Assembly (NCBI GenBank): GCA_002633025.1
Contig: NMRB01000109.1
Span: 224,959 to 288,958 of the forward strand
From: Notospermus geniculatus
Lineage: Eukaryota > Nemertea > Pilidiophora > Heteronemertea > Lineidae
DNA: 64,000 bases
Reading direction: 5' to 3'
Numbering within the stretch: the first letter of the stretch is position 1; each line of letters begins with the position of its first letter. Shown here in pieces: positions 59,101 through 63,329 of the stretch. The translations under genes were made by a program, and so were the position numbers. Below the pieces are notes generated by a model. That model saw only the letters and a program-made list of their open reading frames with translations, had not been told where the DNA came from and ran no database searches.

Positions 59101-59230
59101 TGGGTCTCGAAGTTAATGCTCAAATTTTCCGATTTCAGAATCTGGGAATGGGAACGGCCTCATTCCCACAGGCAGCAGGAACAGCATAACAAGTACAGTC
59201 AGTATGACAATTCTGGAGGATTCAGTCTGA
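13795..59230 (+). CDS. MCF2L/DBS-like Rho guanine-nucleotide exchange factor, multi-exon
   Basis: Dbl-family exchange factor that loads GTP onto Rho GTPases; vertebrate DBS acts on Cdc42/RhoA at membranes. Domains in the 1213-residue, single-copy product are a Ser/Thr-rich N-terminus (1-106), CRAL-TRIO/Sec14 lipid-binding (about 118-285), spectrin-like helices (about 376-600), DH (about 712-893, with LLKPVQRITKYQLLLKE), PH (about 910-1035), an acidic linker DDGWSSEEFDSSEQD, and SH3 (about 1113-1172, with ALADYD-like VLADYDK and EGWWYV). Exons 1-2 (13795-14113, 40058-40147), then exons 3-12 from one duplicate block, then 55870-59230, give 3642 nt with all phases consistent. Exons 3-12 occur twice in the window (40523-47479 and 48259-55752). 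Reading through both copies hits a stop. An alternative first exon lies at 38731. MCF2 and MCF2L are paralogues; SH3 plus Sec14 favours the MCF2L/DBS type. Confidence 0.93.
14114..14480. repeat. GGACACCTC-rich interspersed repeat
   Basis: Short units such as AGGACACCTC, CTCTGTAATCAGGACACC and GGTTCTGC.GTATATC recur. Similar phrases occur near 18010-18095, 19425-19500, 23995-24090, 37738-37985 and 38330-38410. The phrases 'TTAGTGGACACCTCT' and 'AAGGTTCCACTG' resemble pogo/Tigger-like terminal sequences; this assignment is a guess. Confidence 0.5.
14565..14745. repeat. Interspersed repeat CCACAAAAG..ACATTTTCTGAC
   Basis: Matches 33625-33770: CAACA..CCACAAAAG, ACATTTTCTGAC, then GACACTTC.ACATTTAGCT. 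It is a two-copy family in this window, with no coding capacity. Confidence 0.65.
15215..15310 (-). repeat. Interspersed repeat GGGAGCAGTTG..GAAGACCCTGGGTGCGAGGATG
   Basis: The reverse complement of this segment matches 34970-35020 on the plus strand. Phrases include GGGAGCAGTTG and CCTGGGTGCGAGGATG. It is probably a small DNA transposon derivative. Confidence 0.55.
17118..17391. repeat. Minisatellite, about 36-bp unit, roughly 8 copies
   Basis: Units of the form GGTGGCAT..AGTGGTATCCATTCCTATGTATA repeat with drift across the stretch. Confidence 0.85.
19541..19700. mobile_element. Diverged copy of the CAGGGGCGGATCC MITE family
   Basis: Contains GCACGCCCCCCTTATTTTGG and GATCGTGGATCCGTCCCTG. 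The same terminal phrases occur at 31228-31410, 29160-29230 and 52313-52472. Confidence 0.5.
21035..21238 (-). repeat. SINE-A copy, head lost
   Basis: Shares AGATTTTTCCATCAGGGCC, CATTATTGGCCCTGGTAAGT and GGGGTCTTTTACTTGCC with the copies at 22975, 35933 and 36690. The tRNA-like head present at 35933-36215 is not recognisable here. Confidence 0.7.
22975..23217 (-). repeat. SINE-A copy with tRNA-like head
   Basis: On the minus strand it begins with a TGGCCTAGTGG A-box-like motif and a GGGTTCGAATCC-type B box (seen on plus as GGATTCGAACCCC), followed by the family body with GGCCCCGGTAAGTG. This supports a polymerase-III tRNA-derived SINE. Confidence 0.75.
25012..25244. repeat. Diverged tandem repeat, about 60-70 bp, four copies
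   Basis: Units built on ACTCTAAACTGGAT.TGTCCTTGTG.G with GGCTGTGAAA-like ends follow one another. Confidence 0.65.
25245..25381. mobile_element. Fold-back MITE, about 137 bp
   Basis: AATGGGTCATAT at the left matches the inverted ATATGACCCATT at the right. Internal arms ATGCTTTTACTT and AAGTAAAAGCAT continue the hairpin. The inner part resembles the element at 27192-27312. Confidence 0.75.
26421..26565. mobile_element. Fold-back MITE, about 145 bp
   Basis: GAGGCTGATTTTACATC.GATGACAC with AACACGCAGG at the left is inverted at the right. Because of this symmetry, both strands show open frames sharing ADFTSDDT.HEHAGEQ. These are not proteins. Confidence 0.85.
26600..26790 (+). repeat. SINE-B copy
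   Basis: GGTTGTCAGAATGATGCAGTG (A-box region) and AGGTTTGATCCCCAA (B-box region) precede the family phrase TTCATGTGACAGAGAGGGTG and TTTTCTCTGGTTTCCTCC. Confidence 0.7.
27192..27312. mobile_element. Fold-back MITE, 121 bp
   Basis: Termini TGGCTGGTATTCATAAAAG are perfect inverted repeats. The arms continue GTAGCAAATGCTTTT. It is followed 11 bp later by another fold-back element. Confidence 0.85.
27324..27442. mobile_element. Fold-back MITE, about 119 bp
   Basis: CACTCAAGATCAGGGG at the left is inverted as CCCCTGATCTTGAGTG at the right. The centre is AT-rich. Confidence 0.8.
28906..29130 (+). repeat. tRNA-derived SINE, related to SINE-B
   Basis: GTGGTGTAGTGGCTCGGG (A box) and CCAGGTTCAATCTCC (B box) are spaced as in tRNA genes. 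The tail (GTCAAGTCTCTAGGCTCCC) is unlike SINE-B, so this is probably a separate family. Confidence 0.6.
31228..31410. mobile_element. MITE of the CAGGGGCGGATCC family
   Basis: GCAGGGACGGATCCAAGATTTTGG at the left and CCCCCCTTGGATCCACGCCTG at the right are inverted. The interior (GAATTTCAATGATTTGCTCC) is inverted in the copy at 52313-52472. Confidence 0.8.
31903..32457. mobile_element. TIR element flanked by TTA, Harbinger-like, 555 bp
   Basis: Termini CTATAGATC..TTGATTGGGA are inverted at the right end (TCCCAATCAA..GATCTATAG). TTA flanks both sides (31900-31902 and 32458-32460). A 3-bp TWA duplication is typical of PIF/Harbinger elements. No transposase is encoded. Confidence 0.75.
32457..32590. 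mobile_element. Fold-back MITE, 134 bp, abutting the previous element
   Basis: GTTAGCGGTCCTA and TAGGACCGCTAAC are inverted ends, with further pairing of AAATTTGATGTCACAG. It overlaps the flank of the Harbinger-like element by a few bases, so which inserted first is uncertain. Confidence 0.75.
33305..33435. repeat. Tandem repeat, about 53-bp unit, two to three copies
   Basis: TGTGTGAATT.GGTGGATTTTGA.GAAGAA.TTTTGTGTCG recurs with drift. Confidence 0.7.
33625..33770. repeat. Second copy of the CCACAAAAG..ACATTTTCTGAC repeat
   Basis: Corresponds to 14565-14745; the shared phrases are ACATTTTCTGAC and GACACTTCGACATTTAGCT. Confidence 0.65.
34236..34326. repeat. 22-bp tandem repeat, four copies
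   Basis: Units GTACGGTCAATTCAGTATGG, nearly identical, repeat four times. The repeated FSMAVRSIQYG reading frame over it is a by-product. Confidence 0.9.
34634..34712 (-). repeat. SINE-B fragment
   Basis: CAGGAGGGAACCGGTGAGCCC, then AGAGAGAGTCGTCCTTTCTATC, matches the tail of the SINE-B family on the minus strand. Confidence 0.55.
35933..36215 (-). repeat. SINE-A, most complete copy
   Basis: Read on the minus strand, it opens with a tRNA-like head: TAGCCTAGTGG (A box), an anticodon-like hairpin CCGC-TTGGCAA-GCGG, and GGTTCAAATCC (B box). The body ends at the GGGCCAATAATGC..AAAAATCTAATAC phrases. The head/body layout is that of a tRNA-derived SINE. Confidence 0.8.
36690..36868 (+). repeat. 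SINE-A copy, opposite orientation
   Basis: Carries the reverse complement of the body seen at 21035 (GCATGGGACAGTAAC, TACTTACCAGGGCCAATAATG, GGAAAAATCTAATGC). The head is missing. Confidence 0.75.
37738..37985. repeat. GGACACC-family repeat, longest copy
   Basis: CAGTGAAACCTGCC, then repeated GAGGACACCT units and CTCTGTAATCAGGACAG. It shares phrases with 14114-14480. Confidence 0.55.
38731..38881 (+). CDS. MCF2L-like exon 1b (alternative proximal first exon)
   Basis: ATG in strong context (A at -3, G at +4), first Met after an in-frame TGA at 38695. The 151 nt end with donor GTAGGT in phase 1, exactly as exon 1a does, so both join exon 2 in frame and both form a GAA codon. It encodes MAEMTCEDTFDVLGLDAAMP and a Cys-containing tail. 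Supported by phase agreement, not by similarity. Confidence 0.6.
39753..39865 (+). repeat. SINE-B fragment
   Basis: CTGGTCACCTCTGAGGTGG, then GGGTTCGATCCCCTG (B box) and TTCATCATGTGATGTAGAC, match the family around its B box. Confidence 0.55.
40058..40147 (+). CDS. MCF2L-like exon 2, start of CRAL-TRIO domain
   Basis: Acceptor CTCTTTTCAG, donor GTAAGC, phase 1 in and out. Encodes DLTVLDVADLLQARYAFISG, matching the entry to the Sec14-like domain of DBS. The duplicated block begins inside this exon, at 40097. Confidence 0.9.
40523..40637 (+). CDS. MCF2L-like exon 3, copy 1 (CRAL-TRIO)
   Basis: Acceptor TTTTTAAG, donor GTAAGT; enters in phase 1, leaves in phase 2. Encodes GKDRYGHTLITFPDNP and EDQYRRVVNYLTCVPS, matching the first strand of the Sec14-like fold. 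Confidence 0.93.
40798..41010 (+). repeat. SINE-B copy in intron 3, copy 1
   Basis: GGGTGGTGCAGTGGAAAAAT (A box) and CCCAGGTTCATCCCTGG (B box) are followed by TTTGTGTGACAGAGAGGGAG. The same insertion is at 48535-48745 in copy 2, so it predates the split of the two copies. Confidence 0.75.
41362..41700. repeat. Minisatellite TCTGGTCACTGATGACCTCCAA, copy 1
   Basis: About 22-24-bp units repeat roughly 14 times here, but only about 8 times in the equivalent stretch 49097-49285. Confidence 0.9.
44100..44157. other. Assembly gap (58 N)
   Basis: Undetermined bases in intron 3 of copy 1. The matching part of copy 2 (about 51703-52113) is about 410 bp and includes a long C run with one N, so the gap size is not the true length. 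Confidence 0.99.
44171..44261 (+). CDS. MCF2L-like exon 4, copy 1 (CRAL-TRIO)
   Basis: Acceptor TTCTTTCAG, donor GTAAGT; enters in phase 2, leaves in phase 0. Encodes LEGYNVGFSLIVDRRKDRWS, the strand with the VIDRRxDKW-type motif of the DBS Sec14 domain. Confidence 0.94.
44391..44504 (+). CDS. MCF2L-like exon 5, copy 1 (CRAL-TRIO)
   Basis: Acceptor ATATTTTCAG, donor GTACAA, phase 0 both ends. Encodes FPADLHVVFILRPKGFFQRA, typical of the family. Confidence 0.94.
44567..44680 (-). repeat. SINE-B fragment, intron 5 copy 1
   Basis: CAGCAGGAGGAAACTGGAGT, then GAGTCATCCTCTCTGTCACAC, is the SINE-B tail on the minus strand. The same insertion is at 52669-52790 in copy 2. Confidence 0.65.
44796..44912 (+). 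CDS. MCF2L-like exon 6, copy 1 (end of CRAL-TRIO)
   Basis: Acceptor GTTTCAG, donor GTGAGT, phase 0. Encodes VVMCHSIDELHHHVDKNQLT and DLGGNIKHDHFEW, matching the KSQLTEDLGG region of DBS. Confidence 0.94.
45056..45199 (+). CDS. MCF2L-like exon 7, copy 1
   Basis: Acceptor TTGTTTCAG, donor GTGTGT, phase 0. Encodes AIEKFSLNTKNISATLTTF and QETELPNDVQGTLDL, the helical link after Sec14. Confidence 0.94.
45417..45553 (+). CDS. MCF2L-like exon 8, copy 1
   Basis: Acceptor ACTTCTAG, donor GTAAGT; leaves in phase 2. Encodes VFEDMNSATEHGEGLLNCI, helical region preceding the spectrin-like repeat. Confidence 0.92.
45680..45914 (+). CDS. MCF2L-like exon 9, copy 1 (spectrin-like)
   Basis: Acceptor GTTTCTAG, donor GTCAGT; enters in phase 2, leaves in phase 0. 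Contains FWAKHDTKLQQCLQLRRFEE, closely matching the DBS spectrin-like repeat. Confidence 0.95.
46084..46240 (-). repeat. SINE-B copy, intron 9 copy 1
   Basis: On the minus strand, an A-box-like head followed by GGTTTGAATCTGG-type B-box sequence (plus: GGGTTTGAATCTGGGACTTCC) and the SINE-B tail. Matched in copy 2 at 54443-54578. Confidence 0.65.
46283..46474 (+). CDS. MCF2L-like exon 10, copy 1 (spectrin-like)
   Basis: Acceptor TTTCACAG, donor GTTGGT, phase 0. Encodes SEHYAVDCIMPKCSELERM, matching the NKHYAVDSIRPKCDEL helix of DBS. Confidence 0.95.
46555..46700 (-). repeat. SINE-B copy, intron 10 copy 1
   Basis: GTACAGCAGGAGAAAACCAG to TTCCGCTGCACCACACTGGC. The B box is seen as GGGATTGAACCCAGG. 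Copy 2 has a shortened version at 54851-54936, having lost about 100 bp. Confidence 0.7.
46789..46980 (+). CDS. MCF2L-like exon 11, copy 1
   Basis: Acceptor TTCCTCAG, donor GTAAGT, phase 0. Encodes ANKWCTNGVDLLATQQIEKC and QDGASAAMADIEAFL, as in the DBS KWCDEGIYLLASQ helix. Carries the only replacement seen between copies (Met here, Val in copy 2). Confidence 0.95.
47204..47479 (+). CDS. Chimeric exon: exon 12 start fused to exon 2 end
   Basis: The first 225 nt (to 47428) match exon 12 of copy 2. From 47429 onward the sequence is the last 51 nt of exon 2, read in another frame (QFSMSRTYSKPDMPSYQ) up to its GTAAGC donor. It ends in phase 0, whereas exon 3 needs phase 1. Splicing to the next exon (48259) therefore reaches TGA at 48358-48360. 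As it stands this exon cannot belong to a working full-length message. Confidence 0.9.
48259..48373 (+). CDS. MCF2L-like exon 3, copy 2
   Basis: Same splice sites as copy 1 with one silent change. It can join exon 2 at 40147 in frame if copy 1 is skipped. Confidence 0.92.
48535..48745 (+). repeat. SINE-B copy in intron 3, copy 2
   Basis: Counterpart of 40798-41010, with small differences and an indel. Confidence 0.75.
49097..49285. repeat. Minisatellite TCTGGTCACTGATGACCTCCAA, copy 2
   Basis: Shorter counterpart of 41362-41700, about 8 units. Confidence 0.9.
51866..51895 (+). repeat. Poly-C run with one N
   Basis: 17 C, an N at 51883, then 12 C. It marks a hard-to-sequence site; in copy 1 the equivalent region is lost in the N gap. 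Confidence 0.95.
52126..52216 (+). CDS. MCF2L-like exon 4, copy 2
   Basis: Acceptor TTCTTTCAG, donor GTAAGT. Same protein as copy 1, with one silent change (ATA/ATT). Confidence 0.94.
52313..52472. mobile_element. MITE of the CAGGGGCGGATCC family, present only in copy 2
   Basis: 160 bp with ends CAGGTGCGGATCAGGGG and (right, reverse complement) CAGGGCGGATCCAC, flanked by GTACA on each side (52308-52312, 52473-52477). The same place in copy 1 reads TTTGTTCATCAGG without the element, so an empty site is visible. Confidence 0.9.
52514..52627 (+). CDS. MCF2L-like exon 5, copy 2
   Basis: Acceptor ATATTTTCAG, donor GTACAA. Identical to copy 1 by eye. Confidence 0.94.
52669..52790 (-). repeat. SINE-B fragment, intron 5 copy 2
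   Basis: Counterpart of 44567-44680, with more of the head left (TTTCCGTTGCGCCAGACTG). Confidence 0.65.
52926..53042 (+). CDS. MCF2L-like exon 6, copy 2
   Basis: Acceptor TTGCAG, donor GTGAGT. Four silent differences from copy 1. Confidence 0.94.
53187..53330 (+). CDS. MCF2L-like exon 7, copy 2
   Basis: Acceptor TTGTTTCAG, donor GTATGT. Identical in coding sequence to copy 1 by eye. Confidence 0.94.
53547..53683 (+). CDS. MCF2L-like exon 8, copy 2
   Basis: Acceptor ACTTTTAG, donor GTAAAT, a weaker donor than copy 1's GTAAGT. Coding sequence identical by eye. Confidence 0.92.
53770..54000 (+). repeat. Insertion in copy 2 with tRNA-like boxes
   Basis: About 230 bp absent from copy 1 intron 8. 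It contains CATAGCGGTCTGG (A-box-like) and CTGGGGTTCATGATCC (B-box-like). It may be a SINE of a further family. Confidence 0.5.
54046..54280 (+). CDS. MCF2L-like exon 9, copy 2 (spectrin-like)
   Basis: Acceptor GTTTCTAG, donor GTCAGT. Seven silent differences from copy 1. Confidence 0.95.
54443..54578 (-). repeat. SINE-B copy, intron 9 copy 2
   Basis: Counterpart of 46084-46240, about 20 bp shorter in the middle. Confidence 0.65.
54623..54814 (+). CDS. MCF2L-like exon 10, copy 2
   Basis: Acceptor TTTCACAG, donor GTTGGT. Same protein as copy 1 with four silent nucleotide changes. Confidence 0.95.
54851..54936 (-). repeat. SINE-B remnant, intron 10 copy 2
   Basis: Begins at TATGAGGAGCGGG and keeps the B-box half (GGGATTGAACCCAG). 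The part matching 46508-46615 is missing. Confidence 0.65.
55025..55216 (+). CDS. MCF2L-like exon 11, copy 2
   Basis: Acceptor CTTCTTCAG, donor GTAAGT. Four silent changes and one replacement (Val for Met) relative to copy 1. Confidence 0.95.
55462..55752 (+). CDS. MCF2L-like exon 12, intact copy
   Basis: Acceptor ACATTTCAG, donor GTAAGT, 97 codons, phase 0. Encodes the last helix (RIDDVQHMCEKRRDSLKKVA), a Pro/Thr-rich linker, and then RKKPPNEMAARKSRTID, which is missing from the chimeric exon at 47204. The linker before the DH domain is similarly Pro/Arg-rich in DBS. Confidence 0.95.
55870..56049 (+). CDS. MCF2L-like exon 13 (start of DH)
   Basis: Acceptor TTTACAG, donor GTGAGG, phase 0. 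Contains VHVMKELIDTERIYVSELNS, the CR1-type opening of the DH domain. Confidence 0.95.
56140..56230. repeat. Fragment related to the 61158 fold-back element, intron 13
   Basis: CTACTTGAGAGTTTTCTTGTGC.AGTTGG matches one arm of the element at 61158-61333. Confidence 0.5.
56350..56465 (+). CDS. MCF2L-like exon 14 (DH)
   Basis: Acceptor GTACTTCAG, donor GTGAGA; leaves in phase 2. Encodes GYIQEIDNPDLQHMIP and DTLFGNWEEIYQFHN, matching the FGN-EEIYxFHN motif of DBS. Confidence 0.95.
56697..56862 (+). CDS. MCF2L-like exon 15 (DH)
   Basis: Acceptor CATTTCAG, donor GTGAGA; enters in phase 2, leaves in phase 0. Encodes FLKDLENCQNTPSLVGKCF and EFEIYSLYCQNKPQAE (CR2 region). Confidence 0.95.
57024..57242 (+). 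CDS. MCF2L-like exon 16 (DH, CR3)
   Basis: Acceptor TGTCCCCAG, donor GTAAGT, phase 0. Contains LLKPVQRITKYQLLLKE, the strongly conserved CR3 helix that contacts the GTPase. Confidence 0.97.
57270..57330 (+). repeat. SINE-B fragment in intron 16
   Basis: CTCTCAAGTGGTGCAGTGGA, then TTTGACCTCTG, resembles the A-box half of SINE-B. It fills much of a 113-bp intron. Confidence 0.45.
57356..57562 (+). CDS. MCF2L-like exon 17 (PH)
   Basis: Acceptor TTTTGCAG, donor GTGAGA, phase 0. Encodes DLGRFLMQGPFHVW and RNVFLYQRAIMFCKK, the first strands of the PH domain. Confidence 0.96.
57856..58088 (+). CDS. MCF2L-like exon 18 (end of PH)
   Basis: Acceptor ATTTTCAG, donor GTGAGT; leaves in phase 2. Encodes IGMTENIKTDKKKFEVW and EEKERWVKEFKKVLLCQ, including the conserved Trp of the C-terminal PH helix. 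Confidence 0.96.
58209..58377 (+). CDS. MCF2L-like exon 19 (acidic linker)
   Basis: Acceptor CTCTCCAG, donor GTAGGA. Encodes SDQFSDDGWSSEEFDSSEQD, aligning with the DDGGWSSAEE linker of DBS between PH and SH3. Confidence 0.93.
58694..58916 (+). CDS. MCF2L-like exon 20 (SH3)
   Basis: Acceptor GATTCCAG, donor GTGAGT; leaves in phase 1. Shows VVLADYDK, VKEGDIIEVMKCGNEGWWYV and EGWAPASYLD, the ALYDY-, RT-loop/Trp- and SxxY-type elements of an SH3 domain. Confidence 0.96.
59139..59230 (+). CDS. MCF2L-like exon 21 and stop
   Basis: Acceptor GATTTCAG; 92 nt ending in TGA at 59228-59230. The Ser/Thr-rich tail ends in EDSV, which could be a C-terminal PDZ ligand of the D/E-x-hydrophobic kind; that is speculative. 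Confidence 0.88.
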
Positions 59231-60549
59231 GGAACACCCCTTGGAATTAGAATGGAGGCTTCCAATTCAATTGTCAGGGATGGTTCATTTTCCTCTGGAG
59301 GGTGGATGGATGGATGTGACAGCTGATGACTTGCTGAGAGAATGAGAGGAAATTTCAATTTGTCCTGAGGCGCGTTGACGTGACCTGACGTCTGCCATGT
59401 GATATGACATGATGTCTGTTTGAGTGAGGATGCTTTTATGGGTCGGACATGGAAGTAGTTGTTCGCCAGGATCTAAACTCAGTGAGTTGGTTACTGGTAG
59501 TTTGTGAAAATCTTAAACATCTGTGAATAGATCTGGGAGGAAACAATCAAAATTTAAGTACTATTGAACAGAAACTCTAGGATTAAGGTCTGTTTGTTTA
59601 TGAATGAAATACAACTGGATTGATGTGTGTGTTTTCAAAACAAGGGAAGCAGACGACATCATAAAACAGCTCATGACAGGAAACGGCTGCAGTTTCCTGC
59701 TCTGTGTGCCAGGCAACTGAGGATTATGGGTAATTATTCATTGGATCTGACAAGAAGTCATGTGCCGCATTTATGAACTTGCAGTATTTCACAGGATCTG
59801 TTCTGAGGTGTCGGCTGAGAATCTGTGCATTTCTTACACTATACCGGGACTTAAAACCGGAAAATTTTGGGTGAATCTCTTCAAATTGTCTGGCACACAG
59901 GATACTGCTGCGACAGCTGCAAGCATTTGTTCATCATTGTGTATAGAATATATGCAAACATTGTCATAACCATCACAAAAAATCAGTCGGCTCGAATTCG
60001 TCTGTGTAACATTGTACCGTCTCTGTAGTTTTCAAAAGTAGTTGATAATGTAACATTTTATCAATTAACATCTGTTAGTGCTGGTAAACATCAAATTGTT
60101 CTGTATGTAAAAAAGACCCCTATCAGAGTTCTTTTGGAATTTTCGTGAAATTTGACAGTATTTCGTCAAATTATTTTCGTTCACCTTCCCATAAAAGCCA
60201 GACTGTTCGTTTGGTCAAGTGAAGGGCTGCTGATGGGGGTCTTTGCTAAAGAATTCAAATCTTGAATTTCACAACAAATCTCCAATGAATGCCTGGAGCT
60301 TTCAAAGATATGATGATTCATTTTGCACAGGTATGTGTCTGTCTGTCAATTAACTAACACAGCTGCAAAGCGAAGATTACAAACATTGTAAACATTGTCA
60401 AGTTTTTGTGTTCAGTTGGTTTCAACTCTCGCTGTATTCACTGCCTGACAATTCTACATCTCTGTTGAGTTCTGATAGATTTGGTGGCGTTTCTCCCGAG
60501 ACGAAATGTCAAATTTGACATTCATATGGCTGTTGTCGTCAATGGTCTT

Positions 60550-60660
60550 CCAGGCCTTTCCGTTTGACGGGTGCAAAAGTGCATGCGCCTTGCAAACAAT
60601 AGAAATTCTATTGTTTGCCAGGCGCATGCATTTTCGCACCCGTCAAACGGAAAGGCCTGG
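60550..60660. repeat. Near-perfect 111-bp palindrome in the 3' region
   Basis: CCAGGCCTTTCCGTTTGACG on the left is exactly inverted on the right (CGTCAAACGGAAAGGCCTGG). The arms go on through GGGTGC.AAA.TGCATGCGCC to a centre at CAATAGAAATTCTATTG. Only a few mismatches are seen. If transcribed it would form a stem of about 50 bp. Confidence 0.95.
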
Positions 60661-61157
60661 GTCTTCTGGCCAAATTGTCAGTTTGTGGTTCCGTGATACC
60701 GACTAGGGAATTGTCAGTTTCCGTCAGGTGTCTGTTTTGACAATGTTCGACAATCCTACCGTAGTTTTAAAATGGTGAAACTCTCCTGGAGCCATTAATC
60801 TTTTGTTAAGTGTTCCTGTACTCGTAGTGAATTTCTTTCTTTACATTCCTGTTTCAGTTTAAAGGGGAAGTCCTTTCTGGAGATTTGTCAGGGAATCGAA
60901 CCCTCACAGTCAAACATATTGACAAATTAGCAGAAAGGACTTCAGTATCCAACCGAACTGAGGCTTTTCTACCAGGTACTTGAAATTTTGCCCCTTCTTG
61001 TCCTTTCTCGCCTGTGCATTCCACATGGAAAATCCATCATCATGTTCAGGTGGTTCGGTCAAGTTGGAGTGAACTGATAACTTAGACATATCTATCGTCT
61101 TTGTTGTAGGTATATTCTGTGTTCTTTCCATATTGATCTGTCAGTGTCATAAACTGA

Positions 61158-61333
61158 AGGTGCTTATCCACTTGAGAGTTTTCTCATGTAAGTTGGCTTT
61201 CTATGGGCAACTCAACAATGAGGAGCTGTTGTTTGTGCCATTGGTCTCAGCGTAAGCCGTAAGGAAAAAGCAGTGGTGAATTGCCCATTGAGAGCCAACT
61301 CGCACAAGAAAACTCTCAACTGGAGCAGCACCT
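61158..61333. mobile_element. Fold-back TIR element, 176 bp
   Basis: AGGTGCT..CCACTTGAGAGTTTTC and the inverted GAAAACTCTCAACTGGAGCAGCACCT form the ends, with inner arms GTTGGCT.TC.ATGGGCAA. Relatives are at 10246-10313 and 56140-56230. No target duplication was clear. Confidence 0.85.
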
Positions 61334-61454
61334 GTATTTAATTTGTGCTCTCGACATTTTTGTCTGACTCATCTGGTCTTGTGTTGTCGTTTGGCCCTCT
61401 CTAATGGTGTACTGTACTCCAGTTTTATCAATGATATAATAAAAGGAGTCGTCC

Positions 61455-61515
61455 TCCAGAAATTTCACAAATTTTCGACCCCAACCGGGGTCTTCTTCAG
61501 GCTGGCACTTTCAAG
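61455..61515. repeat. Possible Penelope-like element tail fragment
   Basis: The phrase TTTCGACCCC..CCGGGGTCTTCTTCAGGC reads on the minus strand as a GAAGAAGACCCC..GGGGTCGAAA hairpin, a motif I associate with Penelope-like retroelement ends. It is only a fragment. Confidence 0.35.
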
Positions 61516-62934
61516 TCGAGCTACCAGTTTTATCAGTCAAGCATTCAAGCATTTATAGTGCCATTATCACTGGCAAGATCAGTGACATTTATGAAAAAAA
61601 AATATTGCGTGGCCTAATCTGCAAGCCTGACACAGGGTTTTTATTGCCAGTGGTTTGGCAGTTAGGCAACGGTGAGTGGCCATGAGTCGAATGGGTGACC
61701 GGTCAGAGAAAACTGAAATAATTCAAGAATATCATTTGAATTGCTAAAATGAACAACCACTGCCATTCGTGGGCGGGGGGAGGGGGGGGGGTTGTTTGTA
61801 GAAATATTTATACTATTAATTAGTTATTAATTTTGACAAATGCAAAAAATGATGAGTGATAATCATGAGTTAAAGAATTAAATTAGAATTTATAAGATAA
61901 TTGATATTTTGATATCCGGCCTGATTTTTTTTCCAGATTTTAGATATATGATGTGTTAGTCAATTTGGTATAGTATGTTCTGTGTTCACCTGTACATTGA
62001 CTGTAGGTGGAAGCACTGCGTATGTGGTCAACTTAGTTTGAAATTGAATTAAGTTATTCTAGTTAATAATAGCAAGCGTATCCCATAACCAAGAATGGAT
62101 TGATTCACACATTTTGTGTCTTAGTTTTGGGGTAACAGATTATTAGACACCTTAGTTCATTTCACCCACTTCCTTATAATGCACATTTCAGTGGGAGACA
62201 TGAAATGTAGGCCTAGCGACGGTGAAATGAACTAGGATACAAACCTTGTCCCCAGGCTTCCTCACTCGGTACATGTAGCACCTTAGATGTAGTGTGAGTG
62301 TGTTAGGAGAGGTAACCTGGGGACGAGGATGAAGATTCATATGATTCTGTGATAAATTCGTTTATCTGTCTTCGTATCATTACGGGCTTAAGTGCTTAAC
62401 AATTTTGTCAAATTTGGGAGTAATACCCAATTGTTCTTAGTGATGTGGCTTTAGTTAATGTTGTTTTGGGAATTTGTCTAAGTTATTAAAGATTATCAAA
62501 TTCAGCTCTGACAAACTTCAGCCTCATTCTAACATGAACTGAGAATTTCATCTTCCTTATGAGTACAAGAAATTGTGGTGCCGCTACTTTTAGCCTATCT
62601 AATGTGTCGATTCTCTGTTGCAAATTTTGTGTGGTTCTAAGTCATTTTATGGACATTATATGTGAATGTCTATTTTACATGTTATTGAGAATTTATGAAT
62701 CAATCCCTTTCATCTCAGAATAGGATAGATTCACTGAATTGCATTTTAATTTGGGGTACTTTTCCCCGAGTTTGCACCAGAGGGAATTATGAAAATAAGA
62801 TTGGTTCTCATACAACGTAGTGCTCTGGCTTGAAGCTTGCTCAATGTTGGCCTACTTCATGTAGGCTATTTAATCTCTTACTAGCTGCCTATGGAGCATT
62901 CACCAAGCTGCAGCTGGAGATAGCATAACAGATT

Positions 62935-63095
62935 ACACAGTAGAGATGCTGTCACTGCCAGCGACTTATCCCTAGTTATCGTACGTGGGCAAGGAGACTT
63001 ACCCAAGGTCTCGATCCTGCCCACAGGGGGATTTGGACTTTGTACCTTCTTCACTACTGAGCCCCTAGGCCACTGGGCTCCTAATTAGATACAGT
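62935..63095 (-). repeat. tRNA-derived SINE fragment, diverged
   Basis: On the minus strand CAGTGGCCTAGGGGCTCAG (A box) and AAGTCCAAATCCCCC (B box) are spaced as in tRNA genes, and the head matches SINE-A (GGAGCCC.GTGGCCTAG). Confidence 0.5.
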
Positions 63096-63292
63096 TGAAC
63101 ACGAGACTTGAATTTAGGCCATTTCTTGATGTTTGAGCCTCAGATGAGTCGGTCAGTTGTAGCCCGGAGGTAAATAATGTAGGATATACAGCAGTTTGTT
63201 CACTTACATGTATCTTGTTTGAAACTGGCAGTCATGTAATAATGTAACAAATTTTGTAAATAATAGAATTTCATCCTGTACATATCACTGTG

Positions 63293-63298
63293 AATAAA
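63293..63298 (+). terminator. Candidate poly(A) signal AATAAA
   Basis: AATAAA is followed about 30-50 nt later by a T/GT-rich stretch (GTTTTCTGTTATTTTGTG), the expected downstream element. It is the best candidate 3' end for the MCF2L-like gene in the window. Confidence 0.5.
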
Positions 63299-63329
63299 TA
63301 GGATATTTATCACCGAGAGGGATCATGTT

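Larger units (their letters stand above)
59231..63320 (+). other. Probable 3' untranslated region of the MCF2L-like gene
   Basis: After the stop no conserved frame is seen. Candidate poly(A) signals are AATAAA at 61438, ATTAAA at 62485 and AATAAA at 63293. Within it lie a near-perfect palindrome (60550-60660), a fold-back element (61158-61333), a Penelope-like tail fragment around 61470-61510, and a GT/G-rich tract near 61770. If the 63293 site is used, the 3'UTR is about 4.1 kb. Confidence 0.5.
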
